Origin: Phycisphaerae bacterium
GTDB taxonomy: Bacteria > Planctomycetota > Phycisphaerae > UBA1845
Assembly: GCA_029260115.1 (NCBI GenBank)
Contig: JAJDDW010000083.1
Span: 1 to 55,932 of the forward strand
Reading direction: 5' to 3'
Length of the DNA: 55,932 nucleotides
Shown here: one piece after another, positions 26,262 through 33,847 of the stretch
Numbering within the stretch: position 1 is the first letter of the stretch
Layout of the letters: the number at the start of each line of letters is the position of its first letter
Program-made: the position numbers and the translations under genes
Notes under the pieces: generated by a model
What the model saw: the letters and a program-made list of their open reading frames with translations, nothing else
Told to the model about the DNA's origin: nothing
Database searches by the model: none

Positions 26262-28187
26262 TTACTTCGCGGCTACGCTAGGCGCCCAACAACTCGTAAA
26301 ACCAAAACGCTCCATCGTGATCGCATCCACCGGACATCGCTGCGCACACAACGCACAGCGAATACACTTTTCCTCATCTTTGATAATCGCCGACATGCCA
26401 GACAAATCGACCTCGCCATATCGTTCTAATAGCGTATCATTCAAAGACACTTCGCCAGTCAGCCGATCGCACGACACCAACTGCAAACAAAGTTCCGGAC
26501 ATACATCTGCACACCCACCACACAAAATGCACTTTTCAGAATCAAAAATGGTATTAACGCCGCAGTCAAAGCAACGAGACGCTTCTCTCATTGACTGCTG
26601 CTCGCTATAACCGCGCTCCACAACGGTCGACTGACTCTTACTACGCTCAGCGGCGCCCAACGTCGGAATTTCCGTGCGAGGCAATTTTTCGTAGTCGGCT
26701 TCCCGCTCATAATTGGCAATATTTAAGTGTACGTAATCATGGGACGAACCCAGCGGCTTCCCGGTTAAGAACGCATGAACTGACCGAGCGCATTTTTTTC
26801 CCGACGCCACAGCATCGATCAGCAAGCGCGGGCCATAAGTAATGTCTCCAGCGGCAAACACATCCGGAGCAGTCGTTTGCCACGTACGATCATTCGTCTC
26901 GATCAAGCCGCGATCACTAATTTTCACATCGCCATCGGCATGAAGAAAAGATACATCCGCCTGCTGACCAATCGCCCAAATCAACGTATCAGCCTCAATC
27001 GTCGTCGTATCAGCCTCATCAAACTTGGGCGAAAAACGACCAGCCTCATCGAACACCCGTAAGCACTTTTTGAACTTTGCCCCACAAACTTTTCCGTTTT
27101 CACGAAGAATTTCCACAGGCCCAAAAGAGGGATGTAGATAAACGCCTTCTTCGTGCCCCTCTATAATCTCGACGTCATCCGCTGGCATTTCGTCAACACT
27201 TTCCAGACAACACAAATGTACTTCACCGACATTCGCTTGACGCAGCACACTCCTGGATACGTCGTAACCGATTTGCCTTATAACCGTTCGAGATACGTCA
27301 TAAGCCACGTTTCCGCCGCCAATAACGACAATACGTTTTCCAAGCTTAGGTAAAATCGAATCTTCGTCAGTATTGCGTACCGACACATCACGCAAAAATT
27401 CGACGCCGCCAAACACCCCAGGCCCTTCGCCACCAGGAATGGGAATCATGCGGGACCGTTTCGCGCCGACCGAAATAACTGTCGCATTAAACTTGCTGCG
27501 AATTTCTTCGAACGAAATGTCCTTCCCAACCTGCGTATTGCAAACAAACTCAACGCCCAACGCACGTATGACTTCAACTTCCGCTTCGATTAATTCTCGC
27601 GGTAAACGATATGCCGGAATCCCCACAGCTAGCATCCCAGCCGGGACAGGTTCCATCTCGAACACCGTAGGCCGATGCCCCAACAGCGCAAGATCGTGCG
27701 CGACCGCCAAACCCGCCGGACCAGAGCCAATAATCGCGACAGCCGCCCCGTCACGTTTACTCAAATCAAAGCCATCCAATAAGTGCCGAAAGGCATGAAG
27801 CTCTTCACTACCGCTACAATCGCGTTGTTGGCCATGACCAAATACACGTTTTAGCAATTCGATCGGCTTAAGCGTCTCTTTAGTGAACGACTCTGCCCCG
27901 AACCGCTCGGTGACATATCTTTTTAAGGCTCGAATCGAAACGGCGTCATCTACATCACCGCGTCGACAGGCTGCTTCACAAGGCGCACCACACACCCGCC
28001 CACAAATGCTCGCCAGCGGATTCGGGCCACGAGCGATTAAGTACGCAGACTCGAAATCACCCTGGGCAATCGCCCGCACATACCCACGAGCGTCAGTGTT
28101 CACCGGACAGGCATACTGGCATTTTATCTGCTTTCGCCAGTACTCATCATCCGGAACTTCAACTTGTAGCTTACCCAGCGGCATCAT
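26262..28187 (-). CDS. GltD-like FAD/NAD(P) oxidoreductase with C-terminal ferredoxin domain
   Basis: 641 residues. The N-terminal Cys-rich domain (C-Q-Y-A-C-P, I-C-G-R-V-C-x3-C-E-x2-C) matches the cluster-binding domain of glutamate synthase small subunits and related proteins. Dinucleotide motifs follow: G-S-G-P-A-G-L-A for FAD near residue 155 and G-G-G-N-V-A-Y-D for NAD(P)H near residue 292. The C-terminus has C-I-L-C-G-G-C-x3-C-P and C-I-R-C-A-L-C-x3-C-P, two more [4Fe-4S] clusters. No large glutamate synthase subunit is here. Its place first in a Rieske/cytochrome b operon suggests it links NAD(P)H or ferredoxin to the quinone side of the complex, as proposed for bc complexes of anammox planctomycetes. 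The direction of electron flow is not determined. Confidence 0.85.
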   Translation of the reverse strand: MMPLGKLQVEVPDDEYWRKQIKCQYACPVNTDARGYVRAIAQGDFESAYLIARGPNPLASICGRVCGAPCEAACRRGDVDDAVSIRALKRYVTERFGAESFTKETLKPIELLKRVFGHGQQRDCSGSEELHAFRHLLDGFDLSKRDGAAVAIIGSGPAGLAVAHDLALLGHRPTVFEMEPVPAGMLAVGIPAYRLPRELIEAEVEVIRALGVEFVCNTQVGKDISFEEIRSKFNATVISVGAKRSRMIPIPGGEGPGVFGGVEFLRDVSVRNTDEDSILPKLGKRIVVIGGGNVAYDVSRTVIRQIGYDVSRSVLRQANVGEVHLCCLESVDEMPADDVEIIEGHEEGVYLHPSFGPVEILRENGKVCGAKFKKCLRVFDEAGRFSPKFDEADTTTIEADTLIWAIGQQADVSFLHADGDVKISDRGLIETNDRTWQTTAPDVFAAGDITYGPRLLIDAVASGKKCARSVHAFLTGKPLGSSHDYVHLNIANYEREADYEKLPRTEIPTLGAAERSKSQSTVVERGYSEQQSMREASRCFDCGVNTIFDSEKCILCGGCADVCPELCLQLVSCDRLTGEVSLNDTLLERYGEVDLSGMSAIIKDEEKCIRCALCAQRCPVDAITMERFGFTSCWAPSVAAK

Positions 28188-28205
28188 ATTCCCTCTACCT
28201 ATCCA

Positions 28206-28667
28206 TCAGGTTGAACGATTCTTCTTTGCCTTAGCCTTGACCTTCACCTTTTTCTTTGCAGGCGAGGATTTCAATTCCTGCGCTATCTCATACAAAGAAG
28301 TTTTCTGAAAAAAACGTTGCTCCGCTTGCATCACACCTTTCCATTTTTTATGCACGCTGCATGGATACTCGTCACTGCAATCCTCATTCCCAAACGGGCA
28401 TCGCTTACGCCCGAAGCTTTCATATGGCACTAAAATTTCAAAAAGTCTGGTTTTCTTTGCGGGCTGATTCAATCTGAACCCCCCGCGCTTACCTGGCGCA
28501 GACGAAAGCACACCAATGCGGACCAAATCTCCGAGAATCTTGGATAGATATTTAGGCGGAATGCCCGCCCCATCCGCGACCTGCCAGCCGGGGATAGGCC
28601 ATTCATTTTCGTTCCGGGTCAGGTAAATCAACGCCCGGAGGGCATATTCACTCGTTAGCGACAACAT
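28206..28667 (-). CDS. Rrf2-family regulator, NsrR-like, heading the respiratory operon
   Basis: 153 residues. An N-terminal winged helix (S-E-Y-A-L-R-A-L-I-Y-L) fits Rrf2. Cluster ligands C90, C97 and C103 (C-x6-C-x5-C) are close to the Cys spacing of NsrR nitric-oxide sensors, which use a [4Fe-4S] or [2Fe-2S] cluster. The C-terminus is a Lys-rich tail (A-K-K-K-V-K-V-K-A-K) unusual for the family. The gene is 18 bases upstream of the GltD-like gene in the same direction, and a dyad lies 11 bases before its start, so it probably controls itself and the whole bc/Nap operon in response to NO, redox or Fe-S status. IscR- or RirA-type sensing is possible. Confidence 0.85.
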   Translation of the reverse strand: MLSLTSEYALRALIYLTRNENEWPIPGWQVADGAGIPPKYLSKILGDLVRIGVLSSAPGKRGGFRLNQPAKKTRLFEILVPYESFGRKRCPFGNEDCSDEYPCSVHKKWKGVMQAEQRFFQKTSLYEIAQELKSSPAKKKVKVKAKAKKNRST

Positions 28668-28678
28668 CTTTACACCTA

Positions 28679-28704
28679 TATATCTATACTCTTATATACA
28701 TATA
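28679..28704. promoter_or_regulatory. AT-rich dyad, candidate Rrf2 operator and promoter region
   Basis: TATATCTATA at 28679-28688 and TATACATATA at 28695-28704 form an inverted repeat (9 of 10 positions) around a 6-base spacer, 11 bases upstream of the regulator's start. Size and position suit binding of an Rrf2 dimer for autoregulation. The AT-rich halves could also contain the -10 element of the operon promoter. Confidence 0.5.
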
Positions 28705-28869
28705 GCTGTTAAAGCGGTTATGTCAAGCGTAAGTATTAGCTAGAAATGAATTTTTCTTAACCTTTTACAGTCAAGGCAGTTACGTACCTGCCGGAGTTGT
28801 TAATATAGATTTCTTTATAATTGGCTACGTCGATAGGTTGCAGGATTCAAGCTAATATGGACCGGCGAC

Positions 28870-29586
28870 TCACACTCTCGCAGCAACGCTGGTTGTATCT
28901 TGAAGATCATCACCATACCGCCAGCGAGCGAGTCTTGCAGGCGATACGCCCAGCCAATACCCAGCGATGATAGCTTGGTTCCTTAGCGTCGTTCGCAAAA
29001 TACCTTCAGACTCCCATCGTCGGCAAGATGTAACCACGCTCGACTGCGCAATGTGAATGTTTCCTAGCGCTCGCAGACGACGAGCGAATTCAAAGTCTTC
29101 CATAACAGGCCATGCCGGGAATCCGCCTAGCTGATGGAACGTACCCGCCCTCATAAAAATAGCCTGGTCGCCGTAAGGAAGCTGCAACCAGCGAGATCGA
29201 AAGTCAACCACTTTTTCTATCAGACGATAAGCCCACTTAGCTGAATCAATCCGCAAATGAAATGCCCCAGCCACCACCCTTGATCGCCGCAATATGCCCT
29301 CGACCTCATACTCGAAACCGCTGGGTAAGTGCGTATCAGCGTGCAAAAACAATAACGATGCCCCAGATGCAGCCGTCGCCCCAGCATTTAGTTGGTTACC
29401 ACGCCCTAGCTCAGAAAAAACTACCTCGGCGCCATACGATTGGGCGATCGCCACCGTATCATCATTACTGTCGCCATCTACCACGACGATTTCTCGAATG
29501 CTCGCCTTGGTCAGTCGTTCGAGCGTTTCTGCAAGCACACGGCTCTCGTTGCGAACGGGAATCACGATTGACAAATCTACGTCCAA
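28870..29586 (-). CDS. GT2-family glycosyltransferase, TIGR04283-like
   Basis: 238 residues. The N-terminal S-I-V-I-P-V-R-N-E is the GT-A nucleotide-sugar start. V-V-D-G-D-S-N-D-D-T and L-H-A-D-T (DxD-like) provide metal and sugar-nucleotide binding. Y-G-D-Q-A-I-F and V-M-E-D-F-E-F complete the acceptor-side motifs typical of TIGR04283 transferases. This family is often found near arsenosugar or lipid genes, but no such neighbour is here. It stands alone, downstream of the divergent region of the Rrf2 gene. Substrate unknown. Confidence 0.85.
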   Translation of the reverse strand: MDVDLSIVIPVRNESRVLAETLERLTKASIREIVVVDGDSNDDTVAIAQSYGAEVVFSELGRGNQLNAGATAASGASLLFLHADTHLPSGFEYEVEGILRRSRVVAGAFHLRIDSAKWAYRLIEKVVDFRSRWLQLPYGDQAIFMRAGTFHQLGGFPAWPVMEDFEFARRLRALGNIHIAQSSVVTSCRRWESEGILRTTLRNQAIIAGYWLGVSPARLARWRYGDDLQDTTSVAARV

Positions 29587-30018
29587 GTCTCAATCCTCAA
29601 TGGAAAATCGTGGAACCATCCCTAGTCCACTCAACTACGCCCTACCAAATATGAGCCTAGCTATTTACAGATCGTGCACCTAATAAGCAGCCAAGTCAAC
29701 GCCCGTTGACGCGATGGCCGTATAAGCCACATCAGCAGCCCTTTAATATTTCGACTTAGCGTACCCTAAGGATATGGGTCCAACGCCACCAATAAATGCT
29801 TAGAACCTGCTACCACAATGCATAAATGGGCTAAAATGGTGAGACGGTTTTTTTGTTGCAATAGATCACTCGAAGATGGAATGTAAATAATGATCGTACC
29901 GTTGCTTTATATAGGCCGATATGATCGATAATATGATGTGCGATGTAGTGCAGGCATCAGACCAGGAAAGGCCAAAACGAAGGGTTTTATTTTCCACTAC
30001 CGGCAGGAGCAGTGACGC
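29587..30018. other. Intergenic region upstream of the ECF sigma gene
   Basis: 432 bases between divergent genes. No open frame looks coding and no tRNA or clear hairpin is visible. It should hold the promoters of the glycosyltransferase (minus) and the sigma factor operon (plus). I could not identify a convincing -35/-10 pair. Confidence 0.4.
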
Positions 30019-30588
30019 TTGAAGTCAGGGCACTCGAGAGCGGATTTCCTTGAGCTATTGGAGCCTCTCAAAGACCAATTGTACCGCTATGCGCATAAGG
30101 CAATCTGGCAAGTCGACGACGCAGCCGACGCCCTTCAAGACGCAGTGTTGACGGCTTGGAAATCTTTTTCCAAGTATCAGCCAGGAACGAATTTTCGAGC
30201 TTGGATATTTCAGATTCTGGTCTACACCATCTACCGATTCAACAAGCAGTCGGTCCGACATCGAGGAGCCTCCCTGGATGACATAGGAGAAGATTTTCAG
30301 GTAACGATGGACCAGGAAGAGTCCTGGTCATTCTTGCTCGATCACCCGGATAAACTCCGAGAGCTATTGGATGATCGACTCGTAGCTGCCCTTGAGCAGC
30401 TTGGCGAAGACGAACGGCAATGCCTACTGCTTAGATTATTAGAGGATTTTTCTTACAAAGAAATCGCCCGAATGTTGAATATGCCACTCGGAACAGCGAT
30501 GTCGCATGTATATAGAGCCAGAAAAAAGTTGCGGCAAACATTAGCCACAACAAACCTAGAACAGCGCCGAGCAAAGGAGAAGGCATAA
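30019..30588 (+). CDS. ECF-type RNA polymerase sigma factor
   Basis: 189 residues from a TTG start with AGGAG 9-10 bases upstream. Region 2 is seen at about residues 20-75 (A-D-A-L-Q-D-A-V-L-T-A-W, then N-F-R-A-W-I-F-Q-I). Region 4 is at about 125-178 (Y-K-E-I-A-R-M-L-N-M-P-L-G-T as the helix-turn-helix, then H-V-Y-R-A-R-K-K-L). The next gene overlaps by one base (TAATG) and encodes a ZAS-type anti-sigma factor, so the pair is a stress- or signal-responsive switch. The target regulon is not evident here. Confidence 0.92.
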   Translation: MKSGHSRADFLELLEPLKDQLYRYAHKAIWQVDDAADALQDAVLTAWKSFSKYQPGTNFRAWIFQILVYTIYRFNKQSVRHRGASLDDIGEDFQVTMDQEESWSFLLDHPDKLRELLDDRLVAALEQLGEDERQCLLLRLLEDFSYKEIARMLNMPLGTAMSHVYRARKKLRQTLATTNLEQRRAKEKA

Positions 30589-31358
30589 TGAAATGCCACG
30601 ACGCTCAAAAATGGTTCAGCCCGTATTTAGACTCAGAACTTGATCAAACGAAAACCTTTGAGTTGAGCCAGCATTTGCAAAGCTGCACAGCTTGTGCGCA
30701 TCGCTTTGAAGCAGAGAGATGTGCCGACAAGCTCATGGTAGATTCTCTTTCTCAAGGGTCGATGCCCGATCAATTATGGACACGCATTCAGGACTCGGTA
30801 ACCCATCCATCTTGGAAACAGCGATGGCTCGCACCCCGAAACCTAGCCTTGGCCGCTTGTCTAGCATTGGCCTTGACCGCGCTTATGATGAACCCTCGTA
30901 ATGCCGTGCAAGGACATCCTTGGCTGGTATCCGAATTAGCCAACGTCACCGATACAGCCACGACGTTTCCAGTTAACTCCGCGCCGCCCAGCCAAGCGCA
31001 ACAAGATTTACAAACTCAATTTGGCATTTCACTTGATCGCCTTACCCCCGAGGTCATGCGACCTCACGGCGAGTTCAAACTGGTGTCCGTCACGACGCGA
31101 CAAGACCAACATGGCCAAACTTACTACGAGGTCCGACTAAATTGTTGCAACCACCCCGTGTTATTAGCCATTTCAGACTCAAAGGCGCCATCATTACCTG
31201 CGCCATTGGCTGACATCCCAGTTGGCGCCTTCGGTGCTGGCGTGATCGTAGATGACACTCACTTATCCGCCCGTAAAGCCGGGACTTTTATTGCCGCCGC
31301 AGCATCGACACACCGTGTCAACCACCTAGTAGACATGATTGCGTCTACAAACTATTAA
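30588..31358 (+). CDS. Membrane anti-sigma factor with zinc-finger (ZAS) domain
   Basis: 256 residues. The ZAS motif H29-x3-C33-x2-C36, with C3 upstream, is the cytosolic sigma-binding zinc domain. One membrane helix is at about residues 84-102. The remaining about 150 residues are extracytoplasmic and include an N-C-C-N-H segment near residue 185 that could be redox or metal sensitive. It is probably released or cleaved on stimulus to free the ECF sigma factor encoded just upstream. Confidence 0.88.
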   Translation: MKCHDAQKWFSPYLDSELDQTKTFELSQHLQSCTACAHRFEAERCADKLMVDSLSQGSMPDQLWTRIQDSVTHPSWKQRWLAPRNLALAACLALALTALMMNPRNAVQGHPWLVSELANVTDTATTFPVNSAPPSQAQQDLQTQFGISLDRLTPEVMRPHGEFKLVSVTTRQDQHGQTYYEVRLNCCNHPVLLAISDSKAPSLPAPLADIPVGAFGAGVIVDDTHLSARKAGTFIAAAASTHRVNHLVDMIASTNY

Positions 31359-31474
31359 TAAATGCAACAGAAACGAGCCGCAAGCGTCAGCCTGCGTAGG
31401 GCTTAGATACGTGGACGCATAGTTTGAATGTTACATAATATGGAACCGATGACTAAAGAAAGTTCAGCTCGTAG

Positions 31475-32278
31475 ATGATTACGCCCGACCATCGAAACCG
31501 GCTCGCTTGGTGCCTTGTCATACCTCTCTTAGGTATATCATTCTGGCTATTATATCGTACCGCCCGCAATCATTCGGCTGACATCATGTTCCAACTGTCA
31601 CACGGCCAGCACACCCAACCCGCTGATGTGTTCAAGAAATACTATTATGACGGAGATAAACAATATCTCTGGGCCATCGGTCCAAAAGTGCCAGGAGATG
31701 ACACATCAGAGTGGTTTGATATGACAGGCTCTCCGATTGCACTAGAAAAAATCAACCATGGCTTAGGACGCGACGACATTCCTGCCATAGACAATCCGTT
31801 TTTCGTCACACCCGGCGATAATCGCTTATCCACTAAATGGGCTAAGTTCATTAAAAATAGTAGCGACGAACTCCCTGTCATAGGCTACGCACACGGTCGT
31901 GTCGCACGTGCGTATCCCATTTTCCTATTAAACGGACACGAGTTGGTCAACGATACTGTCGGCGGAAAACCCGTGACCATTGCCTGGTGACCACTATCTA
32001 GCTTGTCCGTCGTGTACGGACGTCAGGTCAATGGCCAAACAACTACTTTTGGCACAACAGGATACACATACAACGATCTATTCTTATTATACGATAGACT
32101 CACGCAGTCTGTCTGGTATCCCATGGAAGACGGAGCCATCAACGGCATCGGTGGATCGCAACTAGACCGGCGCATTGCCTTCTTGGAAAAGCCGCCTATC
32201 GTTACGCTGGGAGAGTGGCGCAACCTTTACCCCGATACCATGGTATTGTTAGACGATGCGGCTTCAGTGATCGAATGA
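31475..32278 (+). CDS. DUF3179 protein with in-frame UGA at the conserved Cys; candidate selenoprotein
   Basis: Reading through the TGA at 31988-31990 gives one 267-residue DUF3179 protein with residue 172 as selenocysteine. Upstream of the TGA is the family's first half: V-A-R-A-Y-P-I, L-N-G-H-E-L-V-N-D-T-V-G-G and P-V-T-I-A-W. Downstream, in the same frame, is the second half: P-L-S-S-L-S-V-V-Y, V-N-G-Q-T-T-T-F-G, Y-D-R-L-T-Q-S-V-W and G-E-W-R-N-L-Y-P. DUF3179 proteins have Tyr-Cys-Pro-Leu at this junction, so the UGA replaces exactly the conserved Cys. A SECIS-like hairpin follows. The N-terminus has a membrane anchor (residues 10-27). Function of the family is unknown. The alternative is a Cys-to-stop nonsense mutation in a recent pseudogene, but the rest of the frame is intact. 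The gene converges with a glycosyltransferase 7 bases away. Confidence 0.7.
31988..32030 (+). promoter_or_regulatory. Candidate bacterial SECIS element
   Basis: The UGA (31988-31990) starts TGACC at 31988-31992, which can pair with GGTCA at 32026-32030. Inside, GTCCGT (32005-32010) pairs perfectly with ACGGAC (32016-32021) around the loop CGTGT. The loop begins 20 bases after the UGA and has G at its second position. This agrees with the known bacterial SECIS layout: a stem-loop directly downstream of UGA, apical loop roughly 16-37 bases away, and a G early in the loop. Confidence 0.6.
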
Positions 32279-32285
32279 TTTAATG

Positions 32286-33518
32286 CTAACTACCGCAATG
32301 ATCGCGATGCACTTTTTCGAGTACGGATACAACTAGCGAGCCGAGATGGTCTCGTGAAAATTTGTCCTGGGCCAGCTTCCGGGCATTCAGGCCCATTTGC
32401 GAGAGCCGCTGTTTGTCTTCGCGTAAATAAACGATGGCATCAACGAAAGCCACAGGATCGTCCGGGTTAACAGCCAAACCGCAATCGCGTCCTTGAATCA
32501 TATCCGCCAGCCAGCCTGGATAATTATTAAGCACTGGCAAGCCGCAAGCGAGATAATCAAAAAACTTGTTCGGAGAAGTACCGTAATAGAACGATGGAAA
32601 ATTACTCAGGATCATCATGCCCACATCCATTTGCGGTAGTAGCTTCGCTAGCTCTTGCTTAGGCATGGAATCGATCCAACTAATGTAGTCATCCAGTTTT
32701 TCTTGTTTCGACCGGGCCATCAGCCGTTTTTTCTGGTTGCCTTGCCCGATGAAAACAAAGCGCACATGATTCAATTCGCGCCGCTTGATTTCAGCGACGG
32801 CGTCTAACACCGCATCAAGACCATTGGCTAATCCGTGCGCGCCGGTGAAGACGAGACGAAAATCCTCGGGCGATCCATATCGTGGGTCTAGCGGCTTCAT
32901 ATCAGTCGGTTGGAACAAGTCCAAGTCCGCGCTATTGGGGATGATCGATACCCGTTGCTCGGGAATGCCAGCCCGACAAACCCCCTCCTTGATCCCCGGG
33001 GCCAAGGCAATGACATGTTTCGCCGCTCGATATATTTTTCGCTCAAGACGCTTGGCATACCAGATCAGAGCCGGATTCTTTAAAACCCCCATAGCTATTG
33101 GTAATTCTGGCCAAAGGTCTCGAACTTCAAACACAAACGGAACGCCGATCATTTTCGCCCCCTTCATGCCAGGAATACCTACGGTCAACGGAGTCGAGGA
33201 AGCGAAAACGAGGTCTGCATCGAGTTGGGACACAACGCGCGTCGCGCCACGGGCGAATCTCAAGAAAGAAGCGATCCGCTGTGTAAAAGACATTTCATTG
33301 CCATAGGACACCGCGATTTGCTTAATGGAGATACCGTCAACGTCGTAAGCCGCAACCGGATCATTCGACATCTTAGCCTGATGCCCCACGGCATAATTGC
33401 CGCAGATCATGGTCACGCGATGTCCCGCTTCGATCAGGCGACGACTCATTTCATAGGATCGCGTCCCCGTCGCCCCCTGCTTAGTCGAAAAATGCTGGTG
33501 TATATAGGCTATGTGCAT
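32286..33518 (-). CDS. GT4-family glycosyltransferase
   Basis: 410 residues from the ATG at 33518; a TTG five codons earlier is unlikely. The N-terminal Rossmann start is I-A-Y-I-H-Q-H-F, with G-A-T-G-T-R-S-Y. The C-terminal donor domain has F-T-G-A-H-G, F-I-G-Q-G and the sugar-nucleotide site S-P-N-K-F-F-D-Y-L-A-C-G-L-P-V (the E-x7-E region is altered to N-K-F-F-D-Y). This resembles WbuB-type transferases of polysaccharide synthesis. No polysaccharide cluster surrounds it. Donor and acceptor are unknown. Confidence 0.87.
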   Translation of the reverse strand: MHIAYIHQHFSTKQGATGTRSYEMSRRLIEAGHRVTMICGNYAVGHQAKMSNDPVAAYDVDGISIKQIAVSYGNEMSFTQRIASFLRFARGATRVVSQLDADLVFASSTPLTVGIPGMKGAKMIGVPFVFEVRDLWPELPIAMGVLKNPALIWYAKRLERKIYRAAKHVIALAPGIKEGVCRAGIPEQRVSIIPNSADLDLFQPTDMKPLDPRYGSPEDFRLVFTGAHGLANGLDAVLDAVAEIKRRELNHVRFVFIGQGNQKKRLMARSKQEKLDDYISWIDSMPKQELAKLLPQMDVGMMILSNFPSFYYGTSPNKFFDYLACGLPVLNNYPGWLADMIQGRDCGLAVNPDDPVAFVDAIVYLREDKQRLSQMGLNARKLAQDKFSRDHLGSLVVSVLEKVHRDHCGS

Positions 33519-33839
33519 ACTACATGTGCTCAAACTGTATTAGAACCACTCTACCCCAGTTAATCGACGCGATCCACGCCCCTGCTCCACTTCGGCCCTG
33601 CTTAGGCTGCTTCTGTAAGTTGGCAAGTAAATCTAAATTTCTGGGCAATATCTAACCTAAACGGAAATTGTGGCAAATTTAAAAGGTTTTTATTTCTTAA
33701 AAAGCTTGTTTTCTGAGGGCAATCAAGACCCTATAATAAGTGTCGCCTAGGAAACTCAGAGGTTCGTCCAAAAAAGGGCCGACAAATCATCTGGTAACAC
33801 ATAGGGGAAGTGTCATGAACAATCTACGGATATTGGCAA
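33519..33839. other. Intergenic region with promoter and leader of the large repeat-protein gene
   Basis: 321 bases between divergent genes. A TATAAT box at 33732-33737 and a strong AGGGGA ribosome site at 33803-33808 serve the rightward transcript. An AT-rich run precedes the box. No other structure seen. Confidence 0.4.
33732..33737 (+). promoter_or_regulatory. Candidate -10 box of the 33.8 kb gene
   Basis: A perfect TATAAT lies about 80 bases before the first rightward ATG. The -35 is weak: TTGTTT at 33705-33710 is too far (21 bases) and TTTCTG at 33709-33714 has the right spacing but a poor match. Confidence 0.3.
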
Positions 33840-33847
33840 GTGACTAA
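33815..33847 (+). CDS. Possible 10-codon leader minicistron overlapping the next start
   Basis: ATG at 33815 has the best ribosome site in this region (AGGGGA, 7 bases upstream) but reads only M-N-N-L-R-I-L-A-S-D before TAA. The large gene's GTG (33840) overlaps it in another frame. It may feed ribosomes to the GTG by coupling. Alternatively a frameshift separates the true N-terminus from the large frame. Confidence 0.3.
   Translation: MNNLRILASD

Noticed and set aside
31475..31990. DUF3179 gene taken as a simple truncated protein ending at the TGA
   Set aside because: The second half of the family follows in the same frame with no shift or gap, and the TGA is at the conserved Cys. Read-through explains the sequence better than truncation.
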